From an uncultured Clostridium sp. (lineage in GTDB: Bacteria > Bacillota > Clostridia > Clostridiales > Clostridiaceae): a DNA stretch of 51,547 nt. Positions 25,173-35,600 of this stretch are shown here, piece after piece (positions within the stretch are counted from its first letter, which is position 1; each line of letters begins with the position of its first letter). The notes beneath the pieces are model-generated. The model made no database searches. It had not been told where the DNA came from and saw nothing but the letters and a program-made list of their open reading frames with translations. The stretch is taken from assembly GCF_934754915.1 (NCBI RefSeq), contig NZ_CAKVKB010000012.1:1-51547 (forward strand), written 5' to 3'. A program made the translations under genes and the position numbers.

Positions 25173-28091
25173 ATGGCAAAGAAAAAGGAAAACACTATTC
25201 CAAAAGACAATAATATTATAGGCATTCTTCTTGAAGAAGCAATGCCTGAAAATTATTTACCATATGCAATTGAAGTTGCTAAGGAAAGAGCGCTTCCAGA
25301 TGTAAGAGATGGACTTAAGCCTGTACATAGAAGAATTCTGTATGGTGCTCATATGCTTAAGGCCTTTCCGGACAGACCTTATTATAAATCTGCCAGAATA
25401 GTAGGAGATATTTTAGGTAAATATCATCCACATGGAGATTCATCTGTATATGAGGCAATGGTAATTCTAGCACAGGATTTCTCTACAAGAGAACCTTTGA
25501 TTGAAGGGCATGGAAACTGGGGGTCTATGGATGGTGATAGTGCAGCTGCTATGAGATATACAGAAGCAAGACTAGCACCTATTGCCATGGAAATGTTAAG
25601 AGATATTGATAAAGATACTGTAGATATGGTTCCAAACTATTCGGATAGTGAAATGGAGCCTAAGGTCTTACCAAGTAGATATCCCAATCTTCTTGTAAAT
25701 GGAACATTTGGTATTGCAGTAGGTCTTGCAACTAATATTCCACCTCATAATTTAAAAGAAGTAACGGATGGAGTTTTAGCTTATATAGATAATAATGAAA
25801 TAACAACAAAGGAACTTATGGAGTATATTAAAGGACCTGATCTTCCTACAGGAGGCATTCTTATAGGTGAAAAGTCATTATTATCTGCATATGAAACAGG
25901 AGAAGGAAAAGTTCCATACAGAGCGAAGACATCTATAGAAAAATTAGAAAATGGAAGGATTGGAATTGTTATTACTGAATTTCCTTTCAGAAGGAATAAA
26001 TCTAAAATACTTCAAACTATTTCTGAAATGACTGGAGATAAGAGGCATGCAAAAGTTCTTGAGGGCATTACAGATATAAGAGATGAATCTGATAGAAATG
26101 GGATAAGAGCAGTAATAGAATTTAAAAAATCTGTGGATGAAAATGGTGCAGAAAAGGTATTGAAATATCTTTTTAAAAAGACAGATCTACAATGTAACAT
26201 AAGTTTCAATATGGTTGCCCTTGCAAATGGAAAACCTGAAACAATGGGATTAAAAACTATAATAATGCACTATGTTAATCATCAGAAGGAGATAGTTACA
26301 AGAAGAACCAGAAAAGAGCTGGAAATTGCAAAGAAAAGATTTCATATTGTTGAAGGTTTCATAAAGGCTATAGATATTTTAGATGAGGTAATTGCTACAA
26401 TACGTTCATCAAAATCTAAAAAAGATGCAGGGGATAATTTGATAAATCAGTATGGTTTTACAGAATTGCAGGCTCAGGCAATATTAGAACTGATGTTATA
26501 CAGACTTACTGGTCTTGAAATAAAGGTCTTTGAAAAAGAATATGCAGATTTGACTAAACTTATAAAGAAACTTGAGAAGATATTGGCAAGTGAAAAGGAA
26601 TTACTTAAAGTTATAAAATCTGAACTTAAAGAAATATGTGATAAATATGCTGATGAAAGAAGAACTCAGATAATTTCAGATGATACTCAAAGTAAAATTG
26701 ATGTTGAAGAATTAATTGTAGTTGAAGAAGTTATGATTACAATATCAAATGATGGATTTATAAAGAGAATACCTTTAAAAAATTATAACAGATCGAACTC
26801 TGATCCAAATGATATCGAATATAGGGAAGGGGATTTCTTAAAATACCTTATAAGTTCGAATACAAAGGATAATCTTTTAATTTTCACTAATACAGGATAT
26901 ATGTATCAGACAAAAGGAATAAATATTCCAGAATTAAAATGGAAAGAAAAAGGTGAGAGACTTGATCATGTTATTAAGTCATTAAATCTTGATGATGAAA
27001 AAATAGTAGGCGTAATTTCTATAGAAAGTTTTTCTCCAGATAGAGGATTCAGATTTATAACAAGTGGTGGTGGAATAAAGGTAAGCAGCTTGGAAAAATT
27101 CCAGACATCATACACTAGACTTCAAGGACTGAAATTGAGAGAAAATGATGAACTTATAAGTGTTAAATTGATTAATATGGATGAAGAAAATAAATTCTTG
27201 AAGTTTACAACTAAAAATGAACTTGAATTTACTCTTGAAGAACCACAAGTTGAAAATACAACAAGAAATATACTTCCAACGCAATTATTTAATCTTCCAG
27301 AAGATGATAAAGTTATGAAAGTCGAAGATAGTGAAGAAATTGAATTCTTTGAACTAAATCTTGGAATAAGTGAAAAAGGAAAACTTAAATCATATGCAAA
27401 GATGAAAGAAGATTACTTAAAGGTGAGAACAAAATCTACAGATGAACTATTGATATTTACTAATAGTGGATTTGTATATAAAGTACCTGTATTTATGATG
27501 AAGAATATTCTGAAAAAGGATATGTCAATAGAACAGTTAATAGGTAAACTTGAAAAAGAAGAAAGAATTATAAGAATTGCATCTATAAATTCTTATGATG
27601 ATGATGTGTGCATATATACTTTTACTAAAAAAGGTATGGTAAAGAAAACTTTCATTAAGGAATATGAAGGAGAATTCTTTAAGCAGACTTGTCATAAATT
27701 TAAGAATGACACTGATGAACTTGTATCTGTAGATATTGATAAGAGTTCTTTAGGATATCTTATTATGGTGACAAAAAGAGGAATGGCTATAAGATTTCCA
27801 GTTGAAAATGTAAATTCCATGGGTAAAATTGCTTCTGGAGTTACAGGAATAAGCTTAAAAGATGATGATGAAGTAATTTACGGTAAATACTACAGCAGCT
27901 ATATATCAACATCAGATAATAATATTATTTTAAATGAAGATGATGCAGAGATTGTATTGACTTCAAAAAGTAAGAATAAAGAAGAAGTAAAGATTAAAGA
28001 TATAAAACTTCAAAACAGGGCAGGAAGAGGAAATAACATAATGCTTCTCGTTTTAGATGACGAAATAAAAGAAGTAATATCCAATGCATAA
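25173..28091 (+). CDS. parC: Type II DNA topoisomerase subunit A (topoisomerase IV ParC-like), long form
   Basis: A 972-residue subunit that cuts and rejoins DNA. The winged-helix core has YHPHGDSSVYEAM (quinolone-determining region; Ser-Ser is ParC-like, GyrA has Ser-Ala/Thr) and catalytic Tyr129 in AAAMRYTEARL. A coiled-coil gate (about 370-490) is followed by a C-terminal beta-pinwheel domain. No canonical GyrA-box (QRRGGKG) is seen at the expected blade; only QNRAGRGNN occurs, near the very end (947-955). At 972 residues it is about 130-170 longer than typical GyrA/ParC because the C-terminal domain is extended. Operon with parE. Confidence 0.85.
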   Translation: MAKKKENTIPKDNNIIGILLEEAMPENYLPYAIEVAKERALPDVRDGLKPVHRRILYGAHMLKAFPDRPYYKSARIVGDILGKYHPHGDSSVYEAMVILAQDFSTREPLIEGHGNWGSMDGDSAAAMRYTEARLAPIAMEMLRDIDKDTVDMVPNYSDSEMEPKVLPSRYPNLLVNGTFGIAVGLATNIPPHNLKEVTDGVLAYIDNNEITTKELMEYIKGPDLPTGGILIGEKSLLSAYETGEGKVPYRAKTSIEKLENGRIGIVITEFPFRRNKSKILQTISEMTGDKRHAKVLEGITDIRDESDRNGIRAVIEFKKSVDENGAEKVLKYLFKKTDLQCNISFNMVALANGKPETMGLKTIIMHYVNHQKEIVTRRTRKELEIAKKRFHIVEGFIKAIDILDEVIATIRSSKSKKDAGDNLINQYGFTELQAQAILELMLYRLTGLEIKVFEKEYADLTKLIKKLEKILASEKELLKVIKSELKEICDKYADERRTQIISDDTQSKIDVEELIVVEEVMITISNDGFIKRIPLKNYNRSNSDPNDIEYREGDFLKYLISSNTKDNLLIFTNTGYMYQTKGINIPELKWKEKGERLDHVIKSLNLDDEKIVGVISIESFSPDRGFRFITSGGGIKVSSLEKFQTSYTRLQGLKLRENDELISVKLINMDEENKFLKFTTKNELEFTLEEPQVENTTRNILPTQLFNLPEDDKVMKVEDSEEIEFFELNLGISEKGKLKSYAKMKEDYLKVRTKSTDELLIFTNSGFVYKVPVFMMKNILKKDMSIEQLIGKLEKEERIIRIASINSYDDDVCIYTFTKKGMVKKTFIKEYEGEFFKQTCHKFKNDTDELVSVDIDKSSLGYLIMVTKRGMAIRFPVENVNSMGKIASGVTGISLKDDDEVIYGKYYSSYISTSDNNIILNEDDAEIVLTSKSKNKEEVKIKDIKLQNRAGRGNNIMLLVLDDEIKEVISNA

Positions 28092-28249
28092 TTGATAATG
28101 TCTAGGTGATGGTTTGCAATGAAGGCTGAAATGTTTTTAAGATTTCTTGGGGTATTTTTGTAGGTGCTAAATAAATTTTATATGTAATTTTAGTCTTATA
28201 ACATATATAATAAAATTAAATTATAAAATTATTGAAGGAGGTTGTTTCT

Positions 28250-28807
28250 ATGAAAAAGGTTTGTATATTATTAGCTGAAGGTTTTGAAGAAGTAGAAGCA
28301 TTAACTATTTCAGATATTATGAGAAGAGCAGGAATAGTGTGTGACTTAGTAAGCATGAAAGATAAAATGATTTCATCAAGCCATAATTTAAAAATAGAAG
28401 CAGATAAAGTTTTTGATGATAATATGGAATATGATTTAATTGTTCTTCCAGGAGGACTTCCAGGTGCTACAAATTTAAGAGATGATGAAAGAGTTATTAA
28501 TTTGTTAAAGAAACAGAATGCTGAAGGAAAATTAATAGGTGCAATCTGTGCGGCACCGATAGTTCTTGGAAAGGCAGGTCTTACACAAGGAAGAAAACTG
28601 ACATCTTATCCAGGATATGAAGAAGAACTTCCAGGATGTGAATATGTTGAAGATGAAATGGTAATCGTTGATGGAAATATAATAACAAGCAGAGGACCTG
28701 CAACAGCTATGGCTTTTGGATATAAGCTGCTTGAAGTATTAGGATATTCAGAAACAGCTGAAAAATTATCTTGTGGAATGTTATATAAAATGTTTATAGA
28801 AAAATAA
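28250..28807 (+). CDS. DJ-1/PfpI family protein
   Basis: A 185-residue cytoplasmic protein of the DJ-1/ThiJ/PfpI fold. Visible: the conserved Glu in LAEGFEEVEAL, LIVLPGGLPGATNL, and the nucleophile elbow AICAAPIVLGKAG with the reactive Cys, then TSYPGYEE and TSRGPATAM. Family members are deglycases, chaperones or redox sensors, so precise activity is not predictable. AAGGAGG (28236-28242) fits ATG 28250; an upstream in-frame TTG at 28232 lies before the ribosome-binding site. A hairpin follows that may terminate the transcript. Confidence 0.88.
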   Translation: MKKVCILLAEGFEEVEALTISDIMRRAGIVCDLVSMKDKMISSSHNLKIEADKVFDDNMEYDLIVLPGGLPGATNLRDDERVINLLKKQNAEGKLIGAICAAPIVLGKAGLTQGRKLTSYPGYEEELPGCEYVEDEMVIVDGNIITSRGPATAMAFGYKLLEVLGYSETAEKLSCGMLYKMFIEK

Positions 28808-28814
28808 AACAGTT

Positions 28815-28859
28815 AAAATATTACCTCCAGGGTGTTATACTTTTGGAGGTAATATTTTT
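28815..28859. terminator. Hairpin: DJ-1 gene terminator or recJ translational control
   Basis: AAAATATTACCTCCA (28815-28829) pairs perfectly with 28844-28858, a 15-bp stem with a 14-base loop. The 3' arm ends in ATTTT followed by TA, so it could terminate. The same 3' arm contains GGAGGT, which would be the ribosome-binding site for ATG 28860 if recJ began there; in the folded RNA it is base-paired. Confidence 0.65.
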
Positions 28860-28874
28860 ATGAAAGGAATTATT

Positions 28875-30641
28875 ATGGCAGAAAAGTGGTTTATTAAAAA
28901 TAAAAAAATGAATTACAAGTACATGGCTGATAAATATGGAATTACAGAACTTATGAGCAGGCTCATGGTTAACAGAGATATACTAGATGATGAAGTTATA
29001 CGTAGTTATATAAATCCTGAATTCAGCATGCTTCATAATCCAAGAGAAATGAAGGACATGAATGAAGCATCTGAAATTCTTATTAGAAAAATAAAATCTG
29101 GAAAGAAAATAAGAATTATAGGAGATTATGATGTAGATGGTGTAATAAGTGTATATATTTTATATTCAGCACTTAAGAGATGTAATGCAGATGTTGATTA
29201 TGAAATACCTGATAGAATAAGAGATGGGTATGGCGTTAATGTTAATATAATAGATAAAGCCAAAGAAGATAATGTTGATACAATTCTAACATGTGATAAT
29301 GGAATATCTGCAATTGAGCCGATAAAAAGAGCCAAGGAATTAGGAATGACCGTTATAGTTACTGACCATCATGACATACCTTTTGTTGAGGATGAAGATG
29401 GAAAAAGAACATTTATAAGGTCAGAAGCTGATGCAATTTTAAATCCAAAACAGAAAGAATGTAAGTATAAATTTAAGAATTTGTGTGGAGCAGGCGTAGC
29501 ATTTAAATTGATTCAGGTGTTGTATGAAGAATTGGACATAGAAAAAGAAGAAGCATTGAAATTTATTGAGTTTCTTGCAATAGCCACAGTATGTGATGTA
29601 GTTGATTTAATTGATGAAAACAGAGTTTTTGTTAAGAAGGGCCTTGAAAAGATTAATAAAACAACTAATATAGGGCTTAAGGAACTTTTAACTGAATGTG
29701 AAATTCAGGATAAAAAAATTGGTGTATATCATCTTGGATTTATAATAGGACCGTGTATAAATGCATCGGGAAGATTAGATAATGCCAAAAAAGGAGTTCG
29801 TTTACTTTTAAGTGAAAATGGACAGGAAGCAGTATCTTTAGCAAAAGAATTAGTAAAGCTTAATGAAGACAGGAAAGAAATGACTCTAAATGGCGTGGAA
29901 GACGCTATAGAGATAGTTGAAAATTCAAAGATAAAGAATGATAAAGTATTTGTAATATATCTTCCTCATATACATGAAAGCCTTGCAGGAATAATTGCTG
30001 GAAGAATAAGAGAAAAATATAATGTTCCAACTTTTATTCTTACAAAAACTGAAAATGGAGCAAAAGGTTCTGGAAGGTCTATAGAAGAGTATAATATGTT
30101 TGAAGAACTTGTTAAATGCAAGGATGTTTTAGACAAATTTGGGGGGCATCCAATGGCAGCAGGTTTTTCTTTAAAAGAAGAAAATATTGATGAATTTAGA
30201 AAAAGACTGAATGAGAATACAACATTGAGTGAAGAGGATTTGGTGAAAAAGGTTACAATAGATACAGTTCTTCCTCTTGATACAATAACATATGAATTGA
30301 TTAATGATTTGGGAAGACTTGAACCTTTTGGAAAAGCTAATCCAAAACCATTATTTGGTGAAAAAAATATAAATGTTATCAAAGCCGTAATATTGGGCAA
30401 AAATAGGAATGTGCTCAAATTGAAATTAAAGAGTATTAAAGGAAAAGTTATTGATGCAGTTTATTTTGGTGATATAGAAGAATTTGAAGAAAATATAACT
30501 GAAAAGTATGGAAAAGAACAATTGGTCAAGTTATATGATGGAAGTTATAATGATGTAAAATTAGATTTTGTTTTTTATCCAGATATAAATGAATATAATG
30601 GAAATATAACTATTCAAGCTGTTATACAAAATTATAGATAA
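28875..30641 (+). CDS. recJ: Single-stranded-DNA exonuclease RecJ
   Basis: A 588-residue 5'-3' exonuclease of the DHH superfamily, for recombination and mismatch or base-excision repair. Motifs: DYDVDG (84-89), CDNGISA, TDHHD with DHH at 164-166, LCGAGVAFKL, ATVCDVVDL, NASGRLDNA, and DHHA1 motif KFGGHPMAAGFSL, then an OB-fold C-terminus. Start: ATG 28875 preceded by AAAGGA gives MAEKWFIKN, the more usual RecJ N-terminus; in-frame ATG 28860 sits after a hairpin-buried GGAGG and adds five residues. Both are possible. Confidence 0.92.
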   Translation: MAEKWFIKNKKMNYKYMADKYGITELMSRLMVNRDILDDEVIRSYINPEFSMLHNPREMKDMNEASEILIRKIKSGKKIRIIGDYDVDGVISVYILYSALKRCNADVDYEIPDRIRDGYGVNVNIIDKAKEDNVDTILTCDNGISAIEPIKRAKELGMTVIVTDHHDIPFVEDEDGKRTFIRSEADAILNPKQKECKYKFKNLCGAGVAFKLIQVLYEELDIEKEEALKFIEFLAIATVCDVVDLIDENRVFVKKGLEKINKTTNIGLKELLTECEIQDKKIGVYHLGFIIGPCINASGRLDNAKKGVRLLLSENGQEAVSLAKELVKLNEDRKEMTLNGVEDAIEIVENSKIKNDKVFVIYLPHIHESLAGIIAGRIREKYNVPTFILTKTENGAKGSGRSIEEYNMFEELVKCKDVLDKFGGHPMAAGFSLKEENIDEFRKRLNENTTLSEEDLVKKVTIDTVLPLDTITYELINDLGRLEPFGKANPKPLFGEKNINVIKAVILGKNRNVLKLKLKSIKGKVIDAVYFGDIEEFEENITEKYGKEQLVKLYDGSYNDVKLDFVFYPDINEYNGNITIQAVIQNYR

Positions 30642-30719
30642 AGACTTATAGTAGATTAGTTTTAGAGCAGGAATTAATTATTTTATTTGAAGTTAATAAT
30701 TAGGAAAGGATGAATACTT

Positions 30720-31793
30720 TTGAATAAATATAAAATAATAATGACAGGTGGAGGAACAGCAGGACATGTAACTCCTAATTTAGCGTTAGTTCCAAAATTG
30801 AAAGAACTTAATTTTGAAATAAAGTATATTGGAAGTAATAATGGAATAGAAAAGGAGATAATAACCAATAACAATATACCCTTCTATGGAATATCATCTG
30901 GAAAGCTTAGAAGATATTTTTCTATGAAAAATTTTAGTGATCCTTTTAAAGTGTTGAAAGGAGTTGGGCAGGCATTTTGGATATTATCAAAAGAAAAGCC
31001 TGATGTTATTTTTTCAAAAGGTGGATTTGTAGCAGTTCCTGTTGTAGTTGCTGCATCTATAAAAGGAATACCTGTTGTAGCTCATGAATCAGATATGACA
31101 CCTGGTCTTGCTAATAAGTTAAGTGCTCCTTTTTGTGATAAATTATGTGTTACATTCAGAGAAAGTCTTAAATATATAAAGGATGGAAAAGGTGTTCTTA
31201 CGGGGAGCCCTATAAGAGAAGATATATTAAAAGGAAATGCAAAAGAGGGATTGAAAATTTGTGGCTTTGAGGGTCATAAAGAAGTTCTATTTATAATGGG
31301 AGGAAGTCTTGGATCTCAACTCATAAACAATGAAATAAGAAAAAATTTGAAAAGACTTTTAAATGATTTTGATATTATTCATATCTGTGGAAAAGGAAAT
31401 ATTGATGGAAATCTCACAAACCAAAGGGGATATAAACAATTTGAGTATGTTAGTGAAGAACTTCCACATTTGATGAAATGTTCAGATTATATAATATCGA
31501 GAGCTGGGGCAAATTCTATTTTTGAATTTTTGGCTCTAAAAAAACCTACATTATTAATTCCTCTTTCAAAGAAAGCAAGCAGAGGAGATCAGATTCTAAA
31601 TTCAAGATCTTTTGAAAAAGAAGGCTATTCTCTTGTTATTGAAGAAGAAGAATTGAAAGATGATGCATTATATAATAAAATACAGGAACTTAAATTAAAG
31701 AAAGACGAATTGATAAATAATATGAATAAAAGTGAAACAACTAATGCAGTTGATTCTATAGTAAAAATATTACTTAATAGTATAAAAAGATAA
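30720..31793 (+). CDS. murG: UDP-GlcNAc:undecaprenyl-PP-MurNAc-pentapeptide GlcNAc transferase MurG
   Basis: A 357-residue GT28 enzyme that makes lipid II at the inner face of the membrane. N-terminal loop GGGTAGHVTPN (10-20, glycine-rich acceptor loop), then HESDMTPGLANKLS, the second glycine loop MGGSLGSQLIN, and donor site SRAGANSIFEFLALKKPTLLIPL with SRGDQILNS. It is a stand-alone murG, away from a dcw cluster. The start is TTG 30720 with AAAGGA about 9 bases upstream. An ATG at 30710 lies in another frame and stops after five codons. Confidence 0.92.
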   Translation: MNKYKIIMTGGGTAGHVTPNLALVPKLKELNFEIKYIGSNNGIEKEIITNNNIPFYGISSGKLRRYFSMKNFSDPFKVLKGVGQAFWILSKEKPDVIFSKGGFVAVPVVVAASIKGIPVVAHESDMTPGLANKLSAPFCDKLCVTFRESLKYIKDGKGVLTGSPIREDILKGNAKEGLKICGFEGHKEVLFIMGGSLGSQLINNEIRKNLKRLLNDFDIIHICGKGNIDGNLTNQRGYKQFEYVSEELPHLMKCSDYIISRAGANSIFEFLALKKPTLLIPLSKKASRGDQILNSRSFEKEGYSLVIEEEELKDDALYNKIQELKLKKDELINNMNKSETTNAVDSIVKILLNSIKR

Positions 31794-31848
31794 AAAATAT
31801 AAATTATGATTTCGTCTCTTAAAATAAACCAAATTATGCAATCAAATC

Positions 31849-31876
31849 TTGAAAAAATATGTATGTGAGATATAAT
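31849..31876 (+). promoter_or_regulatory. Candidate promoter for the flavodoxin gene
   Basis: TTGAAA (31849-31854), a 16-base spacer and a perfect TATAAT (31871-31876), 72 bases before the ATG. Confidence 0.55.
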
Positions 31877-31948
31877 AAATGTGAGGTTCATTTTAGGAGA
31901 TGAAGAAAAAAAGTTAATTATTTAACAAGAAGATGAGGTGCTATTAAA

Positions 31949-32380
31949 ATGAAGAGAGTATCAGTGATTTACTGGAGTTGTGGAGGCAATATTGAAGTTC
32001 TTGCAAATGTTATTGCAGATAGTGCAAGAGAGCATGGTGCAGAAGTTAATCTGAAACATGTTTCAGATGCAGAGCTTGAAGATATAGTATGGGCAGATGC
32101 TGTAGCTTTTGGTAGTCCGGCAAAAGATTCAACTAAAATTGAACAAAGAGAAATGCAGCCTTTTATTGAAAAATTATCTCAGATTAAAGATAAGAATAAA
32201 AATAAAGATTGCATTTTATTTGCAACTTATGGATGGATTGAAAATGCTTTCATGGATTTATGGAAGGAAAACATGATATCTTATGGGTTCAATGTGATTG
32301 GAGATTTATCTGTTAAAGAATCTCCAACAAGAGCACAGGTTCAATATGCAAAAGAACTTGGAAAGATGCTTGCAGAATAA
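31949..32380 (+). CDS. Short-chain flavodoxin
   Basis: A 143-residue FMN electron carrier. The phosphate-binding loop is YWSCGGNIEVLA (8-19), a variant of the usual YWSGTGNTE in which Gly-Thr becomes Cys-Gly and the FMN-phosphate Thr becomes Ile. AFGSPAKDST is the 50s-type loop and FATYGWIENAFM the second FMN loop. It probably exchanges electrons with the PFOR encoded next. The loop changes may alter FMN affinity. No terminator separates it from the PFOR leader. Confidence 0.85.
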   Translation: MKRVSVIYWSCGGNIEVLANVIADSAREHGAEVNLKHVSDAELEDIVWADAVAFGSPAKDSTKIEQREMQPFIEKLSQIKDKNKNKDCILFATYGWIENAFMDLWKENMISYGFNVIGDLSVKESPTRAQVQYAKELGKMLAE

Positions 32381-32400
32381 TTTAAAGTGGAGTTTAAATT

Positions 32401-32600
32401 TAAGATGCAATGATAAGGGTGGAGACTTATTGTTACACTATTAAAGCGGGCAGATTTTAGATAACAGAATATGGAATTATCTGGTCTTTGTGTGGAGGAA
32501 GCTAGATTAAATCTCAAGGTTAACGTGTTAGTTAAGTAATCCTTTTTAGGCTTGCTTAATATAAAAATTTAAATTATTTAAAATTTAAATTTTAAAGTAG
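32401..32600 (+). other. Possible structured leader of the PFOR gene
   Basis: The 237-bp flavodoxin-PFOR spacer is less AT-rich than other gaps between about 32405 and 32560 and can form several hairpins. ATAAG/CTTAT surrounds GGTGGAGA (about 32413-32430). AGATAA/TTATCT pair at 32459-32482. TAAGTAA/TTGCTTA flank CCT-TTTT-AGG at about 32534-32559. AAAATTTAAAT/ATTTAAATTTT pair at 32564-32593 (perfect 11 bp). AGATTTTAG could also pair at longer range with CTAGATTAAATCT. I do not recognise a known riboswitch or T-box in it. It could be an unrecognised cis-regulatory RNA or a small RNA. Confidence 0.4.
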
Positions 32601-32617
32601 AAAGAGGGGTCAACGCG

Positions 32618-35600
32618 ATGAGAAAAATGAAAACTATGGATGGTAATACTGCAGCAGCTCATGTATCTTATGCATTTACTGAAGTTACTGCAATATACCC
32701 AATTACACCATCATCACCAATGGCAGAACATGTTGATGAATGGGTTGCACAAGGAAGAAAGAACATATTTGGACAACCGGTAAAGGTTATGGAGATGCAG
32801 TCAGAAGCTGGTGCTGCTGGTGCTGTTCATGGATCTTTACAAGCTGGAGCATTAACAACTACTTATACTGCTTCACAAGGTTTATTATTAATGATACCAA
32901 ACATGTATAAAATTGCAGGTGAAATGTTACCAGGAGTATTCCATGTATCAGCTAGAGCATTAGCTACTTCTGCATTAAATATCTTTGGTGATCACCAAGA
33001 TGTTATGGCAGCAAGACAAACTGGTTTTGCTATGCTTGCTGAAGGTTCTGTGCAAGAAGTTATGGATTTATCAGCAGTTGCACATTTATCAGCAATTAAG
33101 GGCAAAATTCCATTCTTAAATTTCTTTGATGGCTTCAGAACATCTCATGAAATTCAAAAAATCGAAGTACTTGAATATGATGAATTAGCTAAATTAGTAG
33201 ACTGGGATGCAGTTAAAGCATTTAAAGCACATGCATTAAACCCAGATCATCCTGTAACAAGAGGTACTGCACAAAATGCTGATATATACTTCCAAGAAAG
33301 AGAGTCAGTTAACAAGTATTATAATGCTTTACCAGAAGTTGTTGAAGGATATATGGCTGAAATCACTAAATTAACAGGAAGAGAATATCACTGCTTCGAT
33401 TATTATGGAGCACCAGATGCTGACAGAGTTATCATAGCTATGGGTTCTGTAACAGATGTTTGTGAAGAAACTGTGGATTACTTAAATGCTAACGGACAAA
33501 AAGTTGGTGTCGTTAAAGTAAGATTATATAGACCATTCTCAAATGAAAGATTAATTGCAGCTATTCCTAAGACTGTTAAGAAAATTGCTGTATTAGATAA
33601 AACTAAAGAACCAGGATCAGCTGGTGAACCATTATACTTAGATGTAAGAAATGCATTCTATGGTAAGGCTGATGCTCCACTTGTAATTGGGGGAAGATTT
33701 GGTTTAGGTTCTAAAGATCCAAATCCAGGTCATATTGCTGCAGTATATGCTAACCTTTCAGCAGATGAACCTAAGAATGGATTTACTTTAGGAATCAATG
33801 ATGATGTTACTAATACTTCATTAGTAGTAACTGAAGATATAGATGCTACTCCAGAAGGAACTACAGCTTGTAAGTTCTGGGGATTAGGATCAGATGGTAC
33901 TGTTGGTGCTAATAAGAGCGCTATTAAGATTATCGGTGATCATACAGACATGTATGCTCAAGGATACTTCTTCTATGATTCTAAAAAATCAGGTGGTATC
34001 ACAGTATCACACTTAAGATTTGGTAAGAAGGCGATTAAGTCTCCATACCTAATCAACAAAGCAGATTTCGTATCTTGTTCAAATCAATCATACGTTCATA
34101 AATACAACGTATTAGATGGATTAAAACCAGGTTCAACATTCCTATTAAATACAATCTGGTCTGATGAAGATTTAGAGAGAGAATTACCACCTTCATATAA
34201 GAGATTTATAGCAAATAACAACATTAAGTTCTATACTTTAAATGCTGTGGCTATAGCTCAAGAAATCGGTCTTGGTGGAAGAATTAATATGATAATGCAA
34301 TCTGCATTCTTCAAATTAGCTAACATAATTCCACTAGAAGATGCAATTAAGTACTTAAAACAAGCAGTTGTAACTTCTTATGGCAAGAAGGGTGAAAAAG
34401 TTGTTAATATGAACAATGCTGCTATCGATAAAGGTGTTGAATCTTTACATGAAGTTGTTATTCCAGAAGCTTGGAAGAGTGTTAAAGATGAAGAAGCTGC
34501 ACCAATCAAACGTGCTACTAAATTTGTTAAGGATATAGTTATACCAATGAATAGATTAGAAGGAGATAACCTTCCTGTATCTGCATTTACTGGTATGGAA
34601 GATGGTACATTCGAAGCTGGTACTGCTGCTTTTGAAAAGAGAGGAATTGCAGTTAACGTTCCTGAATGGGATGCTGACAAGTGTATTCAATGTAACCAAT
34701 GTTCTTTAGTATGTCCACATGCTGCTATAAGACCAATCTTAGTTAATGAAGATGAAAAAGCTAAGGCTCCAGCTTCAGCTAAGATAGTTGATGCAAAAGC
34801 AATAAAGAGCGAAGAAAAATTATATTATTCAATGGCTGTATCTACTCTTGATTGTTCAGGATGTGGAAACTGTGCTCAAATTTGTCCAGCACCAGGCAAG
34901 GCTTTAACTATGAAACCACAAGCTTCTCAAGCTGCTCAGGATGAAGCGTGGGATTACTTAGTATATGATGTAACTGCTAAGAAGAACCCAATGAATAAGA
35001 ATACAGTTAAAGGAAGCCAATTTGAACAACCATTACTTGAATTCTCAGGTGCTTGTGCTGGTTGTGGAGAAACTCCATATGCTAAACTTATAACTCAATT
35101 ATTTGGTGACAGAATGATGGTTGCTAATGCAACAGGATGTTCATCAATTTGGGGTGGTTCTGCACCTTCAACTCCATATACTAAGAATAAGGAAGGACAT
35201 GGTCCAGCTTGGGCTAACTCATTATTCGAAGATAATGCTGAATTTGGTTTAGGTATGTTCTTAGGAGTTAAGGCTCAAAGAGAAGAAATTGCTGAAATGG
35301 CAAAAGCTGCTATAGTGGCTGGAGATCCTGCTAAGGCTGAATTACAAGCATGGGTAGATAACATGAATGAAGGAGCTAACACAAGAGAAATAGCTGCTAA
35401 TTTAGTTGATGCACTTGAAAAATCAGGAACAGATGCTGCTAAGGCTATATTAGAAAAGAAAGAATACTTCGTTAAGAGATCACAATGGATCTTCGGAGGA
35501 GACGGTTGGGCTTACGATATTGGATACGGCGGAGTTGATCACGTTCTTGCTTCAGGTGAAGATGTAAATGTATTTGTATTTGACACAGAAGTTTACTCAA

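Noticed and set aside
23209..28091. The topoisomerase pair as the replication-origin gyrBA locus
   Set aside because: No dnaA, dnaN or recF nearby, and the A subunit has ParC-like HGDSSVYEAM and no canonical GyrA-box.
28120..28160. Possible further dispersed repeat copy (GAAATG...AAGATTTCTT)
   Set aside because: Only a fragment of the hairpin word is present, without the tail; below the level I would trust.
32413..32425. AGGGTGG in the PFOR leader as a T-box core
   Set aside because: The rest of the T-box consensus (GGTACCGCG), a specifier loop and an antiterminator/terminator pair are missing, and PFOR is not an amino-acid gene.
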